Part shown: piece by piece, positions 45,481 through 55,758 of the stretch
How the letters are laid out: each line of letters begins with the position of its first letter
Position numbering within the stretch: the first letter of the stretch is position 1
From: Bretschneidera sinensis
Taxonomy: Eukaryota > Streptophyta > Magnoliopsida > Brassicales > Akaniaceae
Assembly: GCA_023935145.1 (NCBI GenBank)
Contig: CM043699.1
Location: 64,776,138 to 64,840,137, forward strand
DNA length: 64,000 bases
Direction of reading: 5' to 3'
Notes under the pieces: generated by a model
Told to the model about the DNA's origin: nothing
Databases searched by the model: none
Seen by the model: the letters and a program-made list of their open reading frames with translations, nothing else
Made by a program: the position numbers and the translations under genes

Positions 45481-46250
45481 GATGTTTTACCACACTTTGA
45501 CTCAATTCTGGTATCTTGTCATAGTCCCAAGCAAGGCAATCCTTGTATTGCCTTAAAAGAGACGTGGGTTGCTCTTTCGAGCTTTGGGTAGTAGTTTGTT
45601 AATGAAAGTTGGCTTTACTTCTTCTCCATTAACTAGATCAACTTACTCCATAGAATCTTGTGTTTCTACCTTCAAGTCTTCATGCTTTTCTAAGGCAGGT
45701 TTAGGATCTTTTAGTTCAATTTTGTCAAGGTTCTCTAGACTCTTGATGTTGTGCTGGTTTATTAATTTTTATTCAACCACATGTATGGCCAACCTTGATT
45801 GAGCCAATGTTGTGGCCTCTCTCTTGTCTTTGCAAAGTTGGTTTATCATCTGCATACATAGTTTCAACCTGGTTATTATCATTCTAGAAAAGAAAAAAAG
45901 TGATTGATGTAACGATGATGGTACACAATAATTGGAATGAATCCAATCTCGTCCTAGTAAGGCGGTGTAACTTGAAGTTGAGTCAATCACAAAAATTGCA
46001 GCTATTGTACTTGACTTCCAACTTTTAATTCGAGGGGGTTCACTCCTCATGTTTTGATTATGTTCCTTGAAAAACTATAAACAGAGACCTTAGAAGAGAT
46101 TAAATCATCTTCTATTTTCTTCAGTTTACGGAGTATGGTATGTGGTAGTATGTTGATTGTTGCACCATTTCCAACTAATACGCAATTTACAGGTTTACCT
46201 TCTATGTGAACTTTAACATATAAAGGTTTAAGATGTTGGGCCATAACTCA
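45481..46250 (-). pseudogene. Tat protease region (element F)
   Basis: Frame 46244-46047: LKPLYVKVHIEGKPVNCVLV, then GNGATINILPHTILRKLKKI. The expected catalytic Asp before NGA is Gly (VGNGATINIL), so the protease is dead. Frame 46050-45769 has FVIDSTSSYTALLGRDWIHS and VPSSLHQSLFFF, the usual words at the end of Tat protease. A frameshift separates it from RT. Confidence 0.8.
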
Positions 46251-47347
46251 ATGAGGCTTTTCAAAGATCATAGGAATCACTTTTCCCATCTTCGTCTGTT
46301 ATATCCCTTCTTCTTTGCTCTATGTGCACACTGCCTCTTGTTGTTGTTCTTTAATTGTTCCCACGTCCTCTATGTCAACCTTTTCAACCTCAAGTGGCTA
46401 TCTGTGCACTACTCGGAAGGAAGAAGGTGAGAGAATATCCATGTTGCAGTGTACAGCCATAACTTGTTCTATTGAGTTTCTATTCTCGGGGTCATTACCT
46501 TGGACTTCTTTATCTTGGTCCTCTTTGTTCTCGAAGGGATCATCCTTAGTGCTATCATGGTCGGAATCTTCCTCAAGGCTTTTTAGTTCTTCTGAACTCT
46601 CTAGGTTCCCTGATAGCTATCCTTGTTGGTTTGTTGTCCCCATAATCATAATGTGTATGGGCCCTTCAAGGCTCATGGACTTCAACCATTCATCCCTGAC
46701 CTCCCCAGTGACAGAGTCAATATGAAACTCTCCTTCTAGAACTGGGATGAATTCCCCACCGTGAGTCAGGGTTTTTTCTAGTACACTTCTTCCCCATCAT
46801 CACTTCCATCTAAAAAGATCACTATTATCTACTTTTAGTTTGCGGAGCTAGTGACTCTTTTCTTTCCTTGTTCCTCTTGAGCTCAAGAGATTTCATCTTC
46901 TTCCTCTGAGCTAGGAGTCTCAACTCCCCTTTTGAGCTTTGTGTGTTCTCTAACTCTTTGGGATGCTCCTAGTTGTTTTTCTCCTATATCTTAACTTTGT
47001 TTGGAAGCCTGATGGCATAGCCATATTTTTTGCTCGGTTCGAGTCATGTTGGGGAAATTTGAGCTGTAGTCATACTTATATTTCGGCTTCAGATATTCCT
47101 TCATATTGGTATGAAGATGGCACCACTTTTGAGGTTCTTAGTTTTCTCAACACAACCTTATTGCTTCTTCCTTTCATTTGTCAAATACTTGTCATGTATA
47201 AGGCCTAGTCCTGGAAGCAATTTGGCCTCTCGTTTACGAATATCCGCCCCTTCTTCCTCGAGCATTGGTCATTTGCAAACCTGAGGTTGGTCAAAAGGTA
47301 ACTGGTGGTCCTTCCGCTCGAGCTACCATATTTCCCTTTGCTTTTGC
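46251..47347 (-). other. Spacer between gag and protease of element F
   Basis: Stop-broken minus-strand sequence with words such as EWLKSMSLEGPIHIMIMG near 46640-46700 and an acidic region (SEELKSLEEDSDHDSTKDD) near 46530-46600. It is probably the Gag-Pol junction of the Tat element. No independent gene is supported. Confidence 0.5.
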
Positions 47348-49748
47348 CTAGTCGTTTATCATCACTTGTTCCATGAACAACTCAGGCCCTTTCTCTTGAC
47401 AAGAAGCACATAAGTTGTTCTCAATGTTGGGTAAGGTTACTGGAAAAATAGATCCAAGAGCTCTGGTTGCTGGTTTTAAGGTTTCACCAACTTTCGGCTT
47501 TAGCTCTTTATCTTCAACCATTGTTGGTTGGTCATCATCCTCATATCCCCATCTTGTGGGTTTGATCTCTTCGAATGGCACAGGATCTACCACTTTGGAA
47601 TGTGTTAAATAATATTCGAACTTACTTGAGGGCTCTCTTAGCAGTCTGACTTCAGGATCTCCATTCACATACTATTCCTTTAGATTTATTGTTGAGTCTT
47701 CTTTCGCAAAGTACTCATATTTGCTTCTGAAAGTAAAAATCGAGGATTACTAAACTCCTTATTGTCTTGTGATAATTGATAAACATTTAGAGCAAGCATG
47801 TTAGCATTAACCAAATCAAGGAATGGGTTAGTGTCAACTTGCGTTGTTTATATTTCTTTCTTGAGGAATTTAAGTATCCCTCGATTTATCTTATCTTGAA
47901 TTAGATTTCTAATTATGATACACTTGTTGGTTGAGTGCGTAAAAGAGCTATACCACTTATAAAAATTTCTTTTTTGAGCTCTTTACTCGAGGCCATTTTA
48001 TGTGGCCTTACTAATCTAAGTTGTTTAGCCTGCAACAATAGATCAAAAATTTGATTTGCTTTACTTATGTAAAATGAATATAACCTCACTAGAGCAGTGG
48101 GTCTATTGGACTTTTACATCTGAATTTATTTCTCTTCCAGAGCCTCACACATGAAAGGCTCTCAGCCTACAAACTTAGTTACATCCATCTCAACATTGTG
48201 ATGATAATAATATGTCCCATAAGACGAAGTCCTCTTTTTATTGTTCTTCCTTCAATACATAATCATAGAAGACCATTCCCTTGAACTTCTTACAGAATTT
48301 GAGGCCCAATCCATCTTGGGCTAGCCTCACGTACTCGATTTCAAGCAAACTAATATTACACCCAGCTCGAGCCTACTTGAAACGATTCAGGTTATCTTCA
48401 GCAGTCTCATCAAGAACCTTTCCTACTTGTTTGCCCAATTCAAGATCGAGTTCTGGGATTAATGTACCATGTTAATGCATGTCTTACAAAAGAGTTAGGA
48501 AATAAATGAAGCTTTATAAAATCATGGTTAAAATACTCTCCACACTGGATGGTGAAACGTCTAATGTGTTCTAAAGTCCAGAAAAGGTCGTGAAGTTAGG
48601 AATTTTGTTATTTCGAGAAAACTTGAATTATTAGTCTACAAAATCAGGGTAAGGCTTCCTATAAATGGGTCTTTGTACCCTGTGGATCCTATATCTATAT
48701 AGATGCTTGAACTATTCAAGTTATCTATGCGATATTTGATCTGGGATATGATGTTGATTACCGCACGTGAGGTCCTTGAGGTTTGGAGATGGTGGAACTA
48801 GGGGAACTTGATAAGCCTCATGTGTTTTAAGTAGTAATTATTGAGGTCGAACTCCAACTTGTCCCAGTATATTAGATTGTGGCCATGGTATATTAGGTTG
48901 GATGGGTTGCGTCAATGGTACATTGGCTTGGATTAGCAACACTAATGGTACATTGGCTTGGATTGGCAACACTAATGGTACATTGGCTTGGATTGGCAAC
49001 ACCAATTGTACATTAGGTTGGACCACTACAACATTGGCTAGATCCTTCCTTTGCTGGATGCTTGGTTTTCTTTGGAGGATCTACTGAATGGTTGGATTAT
49101 TAGGAAATCCCATATGATTTAACATGATAGGAGTATAGCCTGGTGCTTAGATCATGGGCCTATAAGTGGCATGTTTACTCCAACAAGTTACTAGACTCCA
49201 AAGGATGGTTGTCCCCTAGTAGGTGGAGCATGCATGACCGGTTTCGTTGGTTCAATAGTCTCTGCGTTAGTTACTTGTATAACATTCAAATCTTTGGTAA
49301 GAGTTTCTATATTACTATTAGGTAAAGTAAGAGGGTAAGCTATCGGCATATCAGAATCATTTCCTCTAGGGAATGCCCTTGAGGATTCTACTTCATGTTG
49401 CACAAAACCTCTTATATCATTGTTGTTTCTAGGGAGAGTATCCTCATGATGTGGTCTTTGATCCATCAAAATGTTGAGTTTCTCCAAAATCTGAGCCATT
49501 TTCTATTGGCTTTGAGTTTGTTGCTGAGCCAAATGCTGTTGATATTGGCTTTGCAACTCAGTCACTTGTCTAGTTTTTTGGGCTATTTTCTCCCTAGTTT
49601 GACGTTGGTTAGCCACCAACATATCCATTTGGGTGTGTAATTTCCCTATGTCTTGTTCCAGTTTGTCTAAGCGATTTGTAGAGAAATCAAAAGCTAGAGT
49701 TTTTTCCGGATTTGCTAGAGTCTCCGTCATTGATCTAGTAACTAGCAT
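47348..49748 (-). pseudogene. Tat gag (element F)
   Basis: The N-terminal frame, 49748-49503, starts MLVTRSMTETLANPEKTLAF and is a Gln-rich coiled coil (RQTREKIAQKTRQVTELQSQ). It is followed, after a frame change, by 49499-49191 (MAQILEKLNILMDQRPHHED). Then come five 30-bp tandem repeats (48871-49020) coding VPLVLPIQAN units. The zinc-binding part is near 47900-47990: KWYSSFTHSTNKCIIIRNLI. Then comes DTNPFLDLVNANMLALNVYQ, typical near the end of Tat Gags. The end frame, 47668-47348, has GYEDDDQPTMVEDKELKPKV. Confidence 0.75.
48871..49020 (-). repeat. Five in-frame 30-bp tandem repeats in Tat gag
   Basis: Five consecutive 30-bp units (starts 48871, 48901, 48931, 48961, 48991); units three and four are nearly identical (GCAACACTAATGGTACATTG). 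Each encodes ten residues of a proline-rich VPLVLPIQAN type and the array keeps the frame. Confidence 0.85.
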
Positions 49749-49959
49749 ATACTAGATGTAACCCACTGTGGTTTCCAGAAATCTAGTTGGTGCAAGAATT
49801 AATTTATGCATCAATCGAGGTTGAAGTGGACTCGATTGAAAGAGTACTCCTCTAGATGGGTCTGGTATTGCCTCAATTAAGAGGACTTTACAATATGCCA
49901 TTATAAATTCAAGAAAACGAATTTAATCTAGTAATTATTGAACGAAATAAATAACAATT

Positions 49960-50740
49960 GTGCAATAACAACAAACTCTATGTATTGATATTTAAAGCAA
50001 CTCTGATATAAAGGGTTTATAGGGTTAAAACCTCAAAGTACTAAGTACAGACTCTTCAAGCTCGTTGCAATGCAGCCCAAGCCTTCAATACAGCCCTGGC
50101 TTGGATCAACTTCGAGACAGACAGAGAAAGGGGATGAGGAAGGAGAATTACAACTACTATTACAATACAACTACTCCTATTGGAACTAGAAAGTAAATGC
50201 AAAAAGATAATGATTATTAGATGATTGTCAATGTGTCTTATGATTGATTTTGCTGCTATTTATACTACTTCAGGCTTAGACAGTTGTGTTGATAATTCCC
50301 AAGAGTCTCCCACGTTTTCACTTTCTCACGTATTCTTGATTAAATGCATTGAACATGTCACATATCAGAACTTTTAACTCCACTACATGAGTCATATTTA
50401 ATCGTGACCACTTTTACCTTAGCTAGTTAAATGCAAGACTTTTGGATTGTCCTTGATCCCTGAATAATCGAATTTGCAGTTATGACTCATCGTTATGCTT
50501 GAGGTTGAGGTATCAAAAGTTCCTTTAAGCTCACAATCTTGAGCCTTCGAGTTACTATGCCTGTCTCATATCACCCCTCGAACTTCTCATTTTAAAAGTT
50601 CTTGTTTCATGGGTTTTTTTACGGCTAATTGTCTATCTCGTTTAATGCTCTATCACGCCTTTTCCTTTTCTAGCCGTCTTCTCTCTTACTTGCTAAAACC
50701 TTTACATATGGCCCCATGAAAATATGCTACAGCATCAAAT
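49960..50740 (-). repeat. Probable 5' LTR of Tat element F
   Basis: Upstream of the gag start, the minus strand carries a TATA box (GTATAAATAG, about 50257-50266 on the plus strand). The flanks are non-coding and gag-like sequence ends at 49748. The likely outer end is GCTACAGCA near 50740, which reads TGCTGTAGC on the minus strand. The inner end is not fixed: no clear primer site is visible, only a weak CTCTGATA near 50003. No second LTR is in the window for comparison. Confidence 0.4.
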
Positions 50741-51454
50741 TATTTTTGTTATAAATAATATAGATAATAAAATAATATAAATTTATATTATAACCAAATC
50801 AATTATTATATTACTGGATATATCATTACTTTAATAAAAAAAAATGATTTACTCCTATTAAACAAGTCATGCTTAGCCGGTGAATCAACTCACCAACTTA
50901 TTTTCCTTAATAACCGTAATCTTTGTCCTTTGTAAGTTTGGCATTTGAGGTGGCAAAACCAGAGCCCCATAGCATGCAAAGTAAAAAACACTTCAATAAA
51001 ACTGTCCAGACACATGGCATTTTAGTCATACCCCAACTCTTAGCTGATTCACCCACTTTTCCCACACGTCAATATCTTTACCTCCCCAATTGTCAAATTG
51101 GCAACCTAAACCTACAGTGTCCAAGCAAAAACCGTACACAATAAATTAATAACAATTTTTTGAATAATTAATAAATCAAAAAATAAATGGAGACTAAAAC
51201 AATTATTTTATAAGAAATGGTCAGTTCCTTGAAATAAACGCATCTATTCTCTTTTCCTTAGGTTTTGGTTCGGATGTAGGTTCGGTTGTGGACTTTCAAG
51301 CCCAAGATAAGCACCTTCCCACACCTTCATCTACCACCCACTACTACAGAATACCCCACTCCTTTGGTTCATCTCTCTCTCCAAAAGTGGGGAGAAAAAA
51401 GTTCTTTCTGCAAGAAATTAAAGTTCCCCTCCTCTTTCTCCAAAATAGCAATAC
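50741..51454 (+). promoter_or_regulatory. Upstream region and 5' leader of the PLATZ gene
   Basis: The AT-rich stretch 50741-50870 is followed by more balanced sequence. CCCACACGTCA at 51058-51068 is a G-box/ABRE-like core. The stretch 51290-51450 is rich in CT runs, as in plant 5' leaders. I see no certain TATA box. No retroelement sequence is recognised after about 50740, so the whole interval to the ATG may be native promoter. Confidence 0.45.
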
Positions 51455-54400
51455 ATGATGATCAATGATCAAGAACCCATAGTGAGAGAAACCAAACCCA
51501 AAAGCAGAAGAATCATGGTTAATAATTATCAATACATTTGTTTTCCTTTTTCTTTGGTAATTATGATTATATTGAGATGTTTTAATTTAATTTATTGAAA
51601 TTCTGATATCATATAGGGAGGAGGAGGTCCAGATGACGATGATGATGAAAAAGAAGGAGAAGAAAACAAGTGGCCGCCATGGTTGCGTCCACTTCTACAA
51701 ACAAGCTTTTTTGTTCAATGCAAGCTCCATGCTGATGCTCACAAGAGTGAATCCAATATGTATTGTTTGGATTGCATGAATGGTGCCTTTTGTTCTCTTT
51801 GTCTTGCATCTCACAAAGAACACAGAGCTATTCAGGTCTTTATATTTTCTTTTAAATTAATTATAGTATTTTGTTAAGGATTTTGATAAAATAAAAAAAA
51901 AATCAACATTTTAGTTAGCACCTTACCTATAAATCTACAACTGGGGATTGGGGAAGTACCCTAATATTAAAACCCAAGAATATTATTGTCAGAGGCACAA
52001 AATCACATGAATTCACATTGGTTTTATCAAATGTCTTTTTCTTGGGGACAAGAGCCTGCGAATATGGTTTAACTGACAAAATGGGTACATCTCAAGCACA
52101 TGAATTTCTCATAAGTTTTTTTTTTTTTTTCAATTTCAATCTAATACTACAAGGTACCAACTTTTTAACTTGTGGGTAATTTTTTCTTAGAAAAAAATAT
52201 TTTCTCATTCTTATATATATAGTCCATAATATTTGTGATTATTTCTGAAGAAATTAAATATGTGATTAATTTTATACATGTAGATAAGGAGGTCATCATA
52301 CCATGACGTTATAAGGGTATCTGAAGTACAGAAATACTTGGACATAACAGGAGTTCAGACTTACATTATCAACAGTGCAAAGATTGTGTTCTTGAATGAG
52401 AGGCCTCAGCCTAGGCCTGGTAAAGGTGTCACCAATACCTGCCAAGTCTGTGACCGTAGTCTCCTTGACTCCTTCAGCTTCTGCTCCCTTGGTTGCAAGG
52501 TAATTATAATTTTATTGTTCAAATTCTATCGATTTAAGCTCCAGTGTTTTCTTTTCCTTAAGATTTGAGCCAATGTATTTCTTTATTTTGATGAAGATCA
52601 AAATGGGCTTTTTATTAATTTCTTAATTGATTTGATTTCAGATTTATACTGCATGTAAAAAAAAAATTATAAGGGCAAAGATAAAGAGACCGATCTCTGG
52701 TCTTGTCACCTATTTTGGTCACCGACCAGTAGCCATGGCGAATAATCTCTTTTGCTCATTACAGTGTTAAGAGAGTAAATTTATATTTTAAGAAAACTTC
52801 TTTGAGGTGGAGGGTACGTTTACCCTCTTATTAATATAAAAAAAGAATTCAAACAAATGAGAGAATAAATTGATCCACACCTGAGAAAACATAACTTAGC
52901 GGGCCCTAGGCCCTATAGAAAACTACATTTTCTTATAAAATTTCAAACCTAAGTTATCATTTTCCAAGGCTTGTTTACACATACTAGGCAAAGAGTTCAT
53001 TGTCCAAAAAGTAGAAGATCCACCAATAGACGGACCCAGCTTGGCTAAACTATCCGCTACACTGTTAGCTTCACGGTACACATAACTAATGGTCGTCCCT
53101 GAGGGCATAAGCAAGTGAATGTCCCGGACTTGATAGCTAAGCTTCAAAGGGTAGGCACACTCTTGCATAATTATTTGAACTAGGGCCTTAGAGTCACACT
53201 CTATTGTAGTTAGTGAAATATTATGTTCATAGGCTAAACGTAGGCCCACAAGGAGCGCTTCGGTCTCTGCCTGCATATTAGTACAATCTGCAAAGGCATA
53301 AGAAAAAGCAAACACAAAGGACATACCTGCTCGCACTATACCTCTGCCACCACAACCAGCACTTGAAACCGAGCCATCACAGTTGAGTTTAAGTACCTCA
53401 TCCCGGAGCCCAGTCCAGCCAATCCATTTCTCTTGTTTTAATGACACAGTTAATTTTTAAGCCCAACTATAAAATACTTTGCAAGCCTGTAGCCGAAATA
53501 TTATGCTTCGGTGTATAAATATTAGTAAAATCCAAAAGCCTAACAAAGACACGATGGATAACCACATCAATGTTCACCGGAATTCCTTCAAAATGGCCTT
53601 GTTCCTAACCACATCAGTGTTCACCGGAATTCCTTCAAAATGGCTTTGTTCCTAGCCCATCAGATGACCCACAACCCGAAAATAAGAATATAGTTCCAAA
53701 CGCGATCGAAAAAACTCCACAACTTCTTTTGCTAGTTCACTATGAACCATTAAATTATCTAAAGTTATCATTTGAGAATTCAAACAGCGCACACATTTTG
53801 AAACCACCGGTATACCAATGGAGAAAATTTTGCTGTCTACGGGATTAAAAGAGTGAATTTATGAAGGTTAAAACAGTAATTTATAAATATAGATTTTACA
53901 AGTATCGTACATTTTCTAATCGATTGATCCATGTTAAAAATGAATGACCAGTTTTAAGGTTCTCTTGCACTGCTCTTTTAATAATTGGGTATAGGAATTC
54001 TAATTTGGACCAGGTGTGGCTACTAACAAGCCATTGCTAGTAAATTAATTCTTTAGATTAACAATACTAAGTACTTTACTGTTTAAGAGAAGAAAAAAAA
54101 CCCTATGTATATGCCCTTAGAAAACTTATTTTACCATGAAAATCAAGAAGAAAATAAAAAATAAAAAATAAATCTTATTTAGGATCGGTTTTATAGGATT
54201 CTCTAAAATTATAAATTTATCCAATCACTTTGTGTTAGTTAAAAATATGAATTAAAAAGTAAAGTGGAATATTGTGACCTAATGAAAGAATTCCGGAAGT
54301 ATACAAGAATTCCTCGGAGAAAATGTCATTCTACAACAACTTCAACACCAGGTACGTAGTAGGTACTAGCAAGTTACAAGACAATGTGAAAGTTGCTGAA

Positions 54401-54708
54401 AAATATTCAAGTATACATTTCTTGTGAAATTCTTCTATGTTTTCTTTAACTTAAACTAATTAAATGAAAGATTGTTATTTTATACTACATGTCCTATTAT
54501 TATTCAGATTGCTGGGACATCGAAGGAGATGGAGATCTCAGATGGTGAATCACTGAATGGGATTAGTAGCAATAGAAGAGCCAAGACCAAAATACAAAGC
54601 TTTACACCATCGACGCCACCGCCAACCGCTGTGAATTATAGGACTTCCAAGAGAAGGAAGGGAGTTCCACATAGAGCTCCAATGGGAGGACTAATCATAG
54701 AATTCTAA
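51455..54708 (+). CDS. PLATZ zinc-finger transcription factor (four exons)
   Basis: Exons 51455-51517, 51617-51835, 52284-52499 and 54508-54708 give 232 codons; all three GT-AG introns (99, 448 and 2008 bp) are in phase 0. Residues 39-51 hold the PLATZ opening [13 protein letters not shown]. The first zinc site is C56-H59-C71-C74-C80-C83-H87-H90, matching the family spacing CX2HX11CX2CX5CX2CX3HX2H. Then [20 protein letters not shown] and [20 protein letters not shown], near invariant in the family. The second site is C147-C150-C161-C165. The tail has [13 protein letters not shown], a nuclear signal conserved in PLATZ proteins. PLATZ proteins bind A/T-rich DNA and usually repress transcription. 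Exon 1 is short; its start is the first ATG, with a second one directly after. An acidic [12 protein letters not shown] stretch opens exon 2. No breaks are seen. Confidence 0.95.
52923..53447 (-). CDS. RNase H-like (RVT_3) open frame, LINE-derived, antisense in the PLATZ intron
   Basis: 174 codons with no break, a rare state in this window. It has [20 protein letters not shown] (first Asp), [20 protein letters not shown] (Glu), [20 protein letters not shown] (second Asp) and [20 protein letters not shown] (last Asp), so all RNase H acidic positions are present. RVT_3 domains end plant LINE polyproteins but also occur as small stand-alone genes. The frame opens after a stop at about 53458 and its first codons lack ATG (GTG at 53447), which favours a fragment of a longer protein. 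Whether it is expressed cannot be told. Confidence 0.6.
   Translation of the reverse strand: MSLKQEKWIGWTGLRDEVLKLNCDGSVSSAGCGGRGIVRAGMSFVFAFSYAFADCTNMQAETEALLVGLRLAYEHNISLTTIECDSKALVQIIMQECAYPLKLSYQVRDIHLLMPSGTTISYVYREANSVADSLAKLGPSIGGSSTFWTMNSLPSMCKQALENDNLGLKFYKKM
53560..53653 (-). repeat. 47-bp tandem duplication in the LINE-type fragment
   Basis: Two adjacent 47-bp units (53560-53606 and 53607-53653) differ at two positions; each contains GTTCACCGGAATTCCTTC. Since 47 is not a multiple of three, the duplication shifts the frame upstream of the RNase H ORF. Confidence 0.9.
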
Positions 54709-55304
54709 GATCAATATTGTTACGTTAATGTCTTTTAGTAATTATTAAGTTAACAGAAGGTTAACATCTGAGCCTTGTGCCTGGAGCGAGGCCGGTGTTG
54801 GAAGCTAAAGAAGGCCTTACATATCGCGTACATATATAGAAAAGAAAATGAAAATATGGAAATGTTTGAAGCAAGAAAGGGAAAAAAAGTAACGAGATAA
54901 AGATGGGTGTTCGATAGTAAGAATAGATTTTATGTGTAATAGGCCTTTGATACTCAATCATAAAGTTTATTATGTGTGGTTTAAATGTACATATGGCAGT
55001 AGTTTGTTAAAAAAAAAAAAGCATTTGTATTGTGGAAATGAATATATAAATGGTGAGTACACATTTCAACTTTTAAGTGGTAGTTAAGATTGTTTGGAGA
55101 TGTAAAATATATTTTTTATATTTTTTAACATTTATTTCGATTAATAATTTGTATATTTTTAACACAAAAGATGATATTATTGATATTTTAAAATTTTGTA
55201 TTGGCATTCTTCATGTTTTATTTTGATATTTAAACTTATAATAATATTTCTAATTAAATTATATTTTTCAAAAGCATTTAAAATATCATTCTAAGTTAAA
55301 TAAA
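54709..55304. other. Intergenic, downstream of PLATZ
   Basis: Contains the presumed PLATZ 3' untranslated region. No perfect AATAAA signal is near the stop. Sequence becomes very AT-rich after 55080. No gene is seen. Confidence 0.5.
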
Positions 55305-55600
55305 CAAAAAGAGTGACAGTAATAATTTTTAAAGTGTCAATAACATCATCTAATTTAAAAAGAATATTTATTTATTTTTTAATATAATTTAAAAAAAATT
55401 GTATTTTTTAATATTATATTAAAAATATAAAAAAAATTAAATAAAATAAACCAAAAGAGTGACAATAATAATTTTTTAGAGTATCAATAACACCATTCAA
55501 TTTTATAACATTTTTTTTTAATTTTTTTAACATAATTTTAAACAAAAAAACATATTTTTCAATATTCTATTAAAATATACAAAAAGTATTTTCTTAATTT
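55305..55600. repeat. Two-copy AT-rich tandem repeat, period about 147 bp
   Basis: CAAAAAGAGTGACAGTAATA at 55305 recurs as CAAAAGAGTGACAATAATAA at 55452, and the following words (TTTTTAAAGTGTCAATAACA versus TTTTTTAGAGTATCAATAAC) also pair. The later parts of both units share AATATT(A/C)TATTAAAA. The copies are clearly diverged. Confidence 0.7.
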
Positions 55601-55671
55601 AATTGAAAATTGATCAATTATTGAGTAAATTATTAAAAAATGAAGATAAAAAATTTTTAAAAAAAGTTTTC

Positions 55672-55758
55672 TAGTACAATGCTCTCGAAAGTGAGAAATC
55701 CTTGCATAGTTCGATCTTTTGCTAGTACATTGCCTACGAAAGCGAGAAATCCTTGCAT
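55672..55758. repeat. Imperfect 36-bp direct repeat, period 51 bp
   Basis: TAGTACAATGCTCTCGAAAG (55672) and TAGTACATTGCCTACGAAAG (55723) both continue to GAGAAATCCTTGCAT, ending at 55707 and 55758. The 51-bp period leaves a minus-strand frame open, but composition suggests no protein. Confidence 0.8.

Larger units (their letters stand above)
52785..53844 (-). mobile_element. Element I: LINE-type retroelement fragment in the PLATZ intron
   Basis: Contains an RNase H-like frame and, upstream of it on the minus strand, decayed sequence with [11 protein letters not shown], like the segment before RNase H in plant LINEs. The flanks carry a possible 18-bp target duplication: TTAAGAGAGTAAATTTAT (52767-52784) and TTAAAAGAGTGAATTTAT (53845-53862), with two mismatches. 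No clear poly(A)/poly(T) tail remains, so the ends are provisional. Confidence 0.55.
52500..54507 (+). other. Third intron of the PLATZ gene, enlarged by a retroelement fragment
   Basis: GT at 52500 (TGCAAG|GTAATT) and AG at 54507 (ATTCAG|ATTGCT). About half of it, 52785-53844, is an antisense LINE-type fragment. The remainder is AT-rich, with GATCTCTGGTC-type palindromic pieces at 52680-52735 and no coding potential. Confidence 0.85.

Noticed and set aside
46233..47208. Plus-strand frames opposite Tat gag-pol (65-136 codons) as genes
   Set aside because: They are antisense shadows of the Tat polyprotein, and the Tat reading explains the region.
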